Below are positions 60,594 to 64,000 of a DNA stretch of 64,000 bases, one piece after another. The notes below the pieces were generated by a model that was not told the DNA's origin, searched no databases, and saw only the letters and a program-made list of their open reading frames with translations. The translations under genes were made by a program, and so were the position numbers. Each line of letters opens with the position of its first letter. Position 1 is the first letter of the stretch. Origin of the DNA: Youxingia wuxianensis (GTDB lineage: Bacteria > Bacillota > Clostridia > Oscillospirales > Ruminococcaceae). The stretch spans positions 62,001-126,000 of the forward strand of contig NZ_JACRTD010000008.1 in NCBI RefSeq assembly GCF_014385085.1, written 5' to 3'.

Positions 60594-60785
60594 ATGTCTA
60601 ATTTAATTAATGAGAACTATATCAGTATTGAAGATGCAGCGTTGTTTCTTAACATCAAGCCTGTTACATTGCGTAAATGGATAAAGGATAAAAATGTACC
60701 TGCCCACAAAATCGGCAAACAGTGGAAGTTCAAACGCTCCGAACTGGAAGAATGGGTAAAAAGCGGTAAGAGCGCGATGGAATAA
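60594..60785 (+). CDS. Excisionase-family HTH DNA-binding protein
   Basis: 63 residues. Winged HTH of the MerR/excisionase type: YISIEDAALFLNIKPVTLRK, WIKDKNVPAHKIGKQWKFKR and SELEEWVKSG. GAGGTG precedes the ATG at 60594. As first gene of a methylase-restriction unit it is more likely a controller of that unit than a phage excisionase. Confidence 0.85.
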   Translation: MSNLINENYISIEDAALFLNIKPVTLRKWIKDKNVPAHKIGKQWKFKRSELEEWVKSGKSAME

Positions 60786-60810
60786 TAACTCACCAGGAAG
60801 GAACAATGAT

Positions 60811-61539
60811 ATGTCTGAAGTGATACTTTATAACAGTGATTGCATACAGGCTATGACCGAAATTGCAGATCACTCTATTAACTTGATTCTTACTGATCCG
60901 CCGTATAATCTCGGCAACTTTATGATAAGCAGAGATACCAACCTCAAAAAAATGCGTGATAATTTCTTTGGGGCTGCGGGTTGGGATAACCTCGAATATG
61001 ATGAGTGGGCAAATGCTATGGACGGTTTCTTTGCGCAAGCTGCGCGAGTTATGAAAAAGGGCGGGTCTATGATTGTCTTTATGGCAGCCATCAAAGTCGA
61101 AACCACCATCAGTTTGGCTGAAAAGCACGGATTTTACTATAAGACCACCGGAATCTGGCACAAACTGAATCCTATGCCCCGTAATATGAATTTGCATTTT
61201 GTAAACTCAACGGAAACATGGATTTATTTCACATACAAAACACGCACCGGTACCTTTAACAACAATGGTGCAGTTCTGCACGATTTTATTGAAACCGCAG
61301 TAACCCCTGCCAGTGAGCGCAAATATGGTAAACACCCTACGCAAAAGCCAGAGGTGCTCATGAGTCATTTTGTTGAAGTTTTGTCCAACACAGACGATTG
61401 GGTTCTCGATCCTTTCATGGGAAGCGGTACATCCGGAGTCGTAGCAAAACGAGCCAGTCGCAATTTTATTGGAATTGAACTGGATGAGAATTACTTTGAT
61501 ATGGCAAAGAAACGCATCGAAGGAGGTCGAACTGAATGA
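60811..61539 (+). CDS. DNA amino-methyltransferase (N6-adenine/N4-cytosine, beta class)
   Basis: 242 residues. Catalytic motif IV LTDPPYNLGNF near residue 30 precedes the SAM motif DPFMGSGTSGVVAKRASRNF near residue 205, the beta-class order, with FIGIELDENYFDMAKKRI closing. It modifies the host or phage DNA for the adjacent McrB-like system. Overlaps the C5 methylase start by four bases (ATGA). Confidence 0.92.
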   Translation: MSEVILYNSDCIQAMTEIADHSINLILTDPPYNLGNFMISRDTNLKKMRDNFFGAAGWDNLEYDEWANAMDGFFAQAARVMKKGGSMIVFMAAIKVETTISLAEKHGFYYKTTGIWHKLNPMPRNMNLHFVNSTETWIYFTYKTRTGTFNNNGAVLHDFIETAVTPASERKYGKHPTQKPEVLMSHFVEVLSNTDDWVLDPFMGSGTSGVVAKRASRNFIGIELDENYFDMAKKRIEGGRTE

Positions 61540-62603
61540 AACCTACAGTCATTGACCTCTTTGCGGGTGTTGGTGGTTTGTCACTTGGCTTTGAGCAAGC
61601 CGGTTTTCATGTTGTACTGGCAAATGAGTATGACAACGAAATTGCAACTGCATACCGACAAAACCACCATGAAACTAAAATGGTGGTCGGTGATATCACT
61701 GCGTTAGATCTCGAAAATACCTTCGGTACATTTGCAGGAAAAATCGATGTAATTATTGGTGGTCCCCCATGCCAAGGGTTCTCCCAAAAAGGACAGCGCA
61801 AAACAATTCACGATGAGCGTAACTTCTTATTCAAGTATTATGTCAAAGTCGTAGATCTTGTTCGACCCAGATATTTTGTAATGGAAAACGTTCCGAATTT
61901 GCTGACAGCCGAGAATGGATACTTTCAGAAGGAGATTATTGACCTTTTCAATGGAATGGGGTACAGCCTGAACACTGGTGTCCTTAACGCAGCAGACTAT
62001 GGTGTACCGCAAAACAGAAGGCGTGCAGTGATTATCGGTAAAAGAGACGGTAAAGCACCTGCGTTACCGATAAAAACAGAACAACGAGTAACAATTTGGG
62101 ATGCAATCGGTGATTTGGCTTATCTTAAATCAGGCGAGGGTCAAGAAGAACAGCAATATGCTGACCTTCCGGCCAGCGATTATGCAAAATCTCTGCGTGG
62201 AAATATGTGTGTGCTTCATAATCACGTCGCTACCAAGCATTCAAAATTGGTATTAGAACGACTGGCGCTTATTCCGCCGAACTGCGGAAAGGAAGTTTTG
62301 CCGGACGAACATTTGACAAAATCCATTTATAGTGGTACCTGGTCCCGAATGATAAAAGACGATATTTCTGTTACTATCACGACCAGATTCGATACGCCAT
62401 CCTCTGGGCGTTTCACGCACCCTTATTTGGATCGTGCCATTACCGTGCGAGAGGCAGCACGTATTCAGTCATTCCCAGATAGTTTTATTTTCACTGGGAC
62501 AAAGAGTTCCCAAATGAAACAGGTTGGAAACGCCGTTCCACCGCGTCTGGCAAACGCCATTGCAACAGTGATAAAAAAAGATATGGAGGACAATGAATTA
62601 TGA
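61536..62603 (+). CDS. DNA (cytosine-5) methyltransferase
   Basis: 355 residues. Motif I: DLFAGVGGLSLGFEQAGF; motif IV: GGPPCQGFSQKGQ; motif VI: VMENVPNLL; motif VIII: PQNRRRAVIIGKR; motif IX: REAARIQSFPDSFIF; motif X: QVGNAVPPRLANAIA. Complete C5 methylase of ordinary length with a short target domain between VIII and IX. Stop overlaps the start of the McrB-like gene (ATGA), so the three proteins form one unit. Confidence 0.95.
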   Translation: MKPTVIDLFAGVGGLSLGFEQAGFHVVLANEYDNEIATAYRQNHHETKMVVGDITALDLENTFGTFAGKIDVIIGGPPCQGFSQKGQRKTIHDERNFLFKYYVKVVDLVRPRYFVMENVPNLLTAENGYFQKEIIDLFNGMGYSLNTGVLNAADYGVPQNRRRAVIIGKRDGKAPALPIKTEQRVTIWDAIGDLAYLKSGEGQEEQQYADLPASDYAKSLRGNMCVLHNHVATKHSKLVLERLALIPPNCGKEVLPDEHLTKSIYSGTWSRMIKDDISVTITTRFDTPSSGRFTHPYLDRAITVREAARIQSFPDSFIFTGTKSSQMKQVGNAVPPRLANAIATVIKKDMEDNEL

Positions 62604-64000
62604 TCAGACCAGAATCTGCTCCTGTATATGACCAAATAGACTTGAAATTAGGAATCAAATCCTCTCTGCCATCCGTTAAGCCGACATTAGCATTGCTCTT
62701 TCTTATGTGGCGTGAAATGGGGCGTCCGTCTGAGTTAGAGTATGCAACTGCGCAGGGAAACGCAATTGTACTGCGAACAGATATTGAAGAAGCGCTGTAT
62801 CAGAGACTGCAGGAGGTTTCTGACGGGGTAACATTAGAGCAATTCCGAGATAAGGTGAACAACAATTTGATGCTCAAAGCGCAGCTTGAAGCATTGTTGG
62901 TTGCTTTTGAACTTGTATGGAAAGTTGCAAAAATTAGATTTTCTGATGGTAGGCCTAATAGTGCCGAAAGAACGGGCGGTTCTCGTTTCCCTAAAAAAGT
63001 ATGGTTTACACTCAATATGGATCTGCTCGACGCTGTCTGTGGTGATGATGCTGATTACATAAAAGTCTTTTTTTCGTGGCTTGGCTTTGATCTGAATGCT
63101 GATAATGAAAAAGAAAGTAATATTATTCGTTTTCTGACCATCATTTCGGAATCAGCATACTACAAGCTGATTGACAACGAAGCTGATGTGGTGTTTAACC
63201 TGGAAAGTGTGTATAAAGCAGTCTTGTCCCATACCGATGCCGTGGATATCTCTGGTGACAAGGAAGCAAAGGGCTCTTTGCGTATTTTGAAATCTGCCCT
63301 TGCAGAAAACCTTATTTCAAATATTTCTGCCCACAACAATGCAGTAACAGCAATTGACGCAGATGCTTTGAGACATTATGCCGACAGAGTGGCTGTATTC
63401 CATCAGCTGGAACCTAAGGTATATCTCACAACTCCCGCTACAGAGCCAACGATTGATTTTGATGCTCTTCGTCGGGAGTGGATGGATAAGGACAACCAGG
63501 AATTTATACTTTCATGTCTTGATTTCATGAAAACACACGGATTGTTCACAGATAAATCTCTTGAAACACTCCAGGACAAAGAGCAATGTGCAGTTCTGTT
63601 CCGCCACAACTCGCTTAAGGGCATTCTCTTGTGCGTGAATCCTAACCAACCAGACGATGAGCAGCGCAAGGATGCTAACGGCAATGCCCGCTACTATTCC
63701 GAAAAGTATATGATTGCTGAAAATGGATATTTTGTTTCCTCCGAATGGAGACCCGACAGAGAGGATGCAAGAAAGCCATTAATAGATTGGATTTTTGCAC
63801 TAATGCAGGAAATTAAATTCAGCACAGGTTATCAGAGTGAATTCCCTCGTAACCGTATCCTCTTCGGTGCTCCTGGCACTGGTAAGAGCTTTACGCTGAA
63901 TCACGAAAAGGATCTGCTGCTTGCAGATGGCGGCGAGTACGAGCGCGTTACCTTCCACCCGGACTACTCCTACGCTAATTTTGTCGGTACATACAAGCCG
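62600..64000 (+). CDS. McrB-like AAA+ restriction subunit (cut by window end)
   Basis: 467 codons are open to the window end. An N-terminal region of about 415 residues shows no obvious McrB-N domain but resembles a DNA-reading domain (ALRRE-like helical parts, RFPKKVWFTLNMDLLDAVCG). The AAA+ part begins NRILFGAPGTGKSFTL (Walker A) near residue 424 and continues FHPDYSYANFVGTYKP, the McrB hallmark. McrB-type proteins hydrolyse GTP and load a McrC nuclease. With two methylases upstream this is a LlaJI/BsuMI-like set. C-terminal half and any McrC gene lie outside. Confidence 0.88.
   Translation, partial: MIRPESAPVYDQIDLKLGIKSSLPSVKPTLALLFLMWREMGRPSELEYATAQGNAIVLRTDIEEALYQRLQEVSDGVTLEQFRDKVNNNLMLKAQLEALLVAFELVWKVAKIRFSDGRPNSAERTGGSRFPKKVWFTLNMDLLDAVCGDDADYIKVFFSWLGFDLNADNEKESNIIRFLTIISESAYYKLIDNEADVVFNLESVYKAVLSHTDAVDISGDKEAKGSLRILKSALAENLISNISAHNNAVTAIDADALRHYADRVAVFHQLEPKVYLTTPATEPTIDFDALRREWMDKDNQEFILSCLDFMKTHGLFTDKSLETLQDKEQCAVLFRHNSLKGILLCVNPNQPDDEQRKDANGNARYYSEKYMIAENGYFVSSEWRPDREDARKPLIDWIFALMQEIKFSTGYQSEFPRNRILFGAPGTGKSFTLNHEKDLLLADGGEYERVTFHPDYSYANFVGTYKP

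Noticed and set aside
60594..60785. Phage excisionase
   Set aside because: The recombinases are serine type, at the far end, and the gene heads a methylase-restriction unit.

Overview
The window is a Clostridia-type (Bacillota) chromosome segment, probably Oscillospiraceae/Ruminococcaceae-like, followed by most of one large siphovirus-type prophage. The host assignment rests on strong AGGAGG-type ribosome sites, a SigH-like sigma factor, RqcH, DUF1858 and UPF0210 genes, and the style of the phage genes. I cannot name the species.

Host part (1-19962). At the left is a sugar-acid uptake and hydrolysis locus: the 5' end of a divergent solute-binding lipoprotein, two ABC permeases, a GH4 alpha-galacturonidase carrying the CHEV signature (LplD type) and a double-cupin protein. 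Housekeeping genes follow: RqcH, a class I aminotransferase with an Lrp regulator, a PHP phosphatase, an ACT/UPF0210 pair, IspE, a ferredoxin-DUF362 protein, Nif3-like and TrmK genes, DUF1858, a CxxC zinc protein, a SigH-like sigma factor, a MATE transporter, a cyclophilin lipoprotein and tRNA-Leu(CAA). Two tandem arrays of the same ~160-bp hairpin-rich repeat lie in intergenic DNA: three copies at 550-1028, and four copies in the opposite orientation at ~13795-14437.

Prophage part (about 19963 to at least 60600). The element lies directly downstream of the tRNA-Leu gene. Two tandem large serine recombinases sit at this end. Almost everything runs on the minus strand, so the phage map reads from right to left: an early control region with three copies of a palindromic operator (60226-60412), a small sigma-like factor, recombination and replication genes (DUF2800 nuclease-like, DUF2815 SSB-like, family A polymerase, primase/helicase, VRR-NUC, SNF2 helicase), an ArpU-like late regulator, HNH nuclease and small terminase. 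A DNA-modification block follows (SAM synthetase homologue, ParB-methylase fusion, cytosine methylase), then large terminase, PAPS reductase-like protein, portal, ClpP-type protease, HK97 capsid, connectors and tail genes. The tail genes include a textbook -1 frameshift in the tail chaperones. Lysis genes and the recombinase cassette complete the map. The far attachment site is outside the window.

Right edge (60520-64000, plus strand). A consensus promoter drives an excisionase-type HTH protein, an N6/N4-type methylase, a C5 methylase and the start of a McrB-like AAA+ protein. The last three genes have overlapping stop and start codons. This looks like a GTP-dependent restriction-modification system of the LlaJI/BsuMI kind, cut by the window end. 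A McrC-like nuclease subunit would be expected just beyond it.
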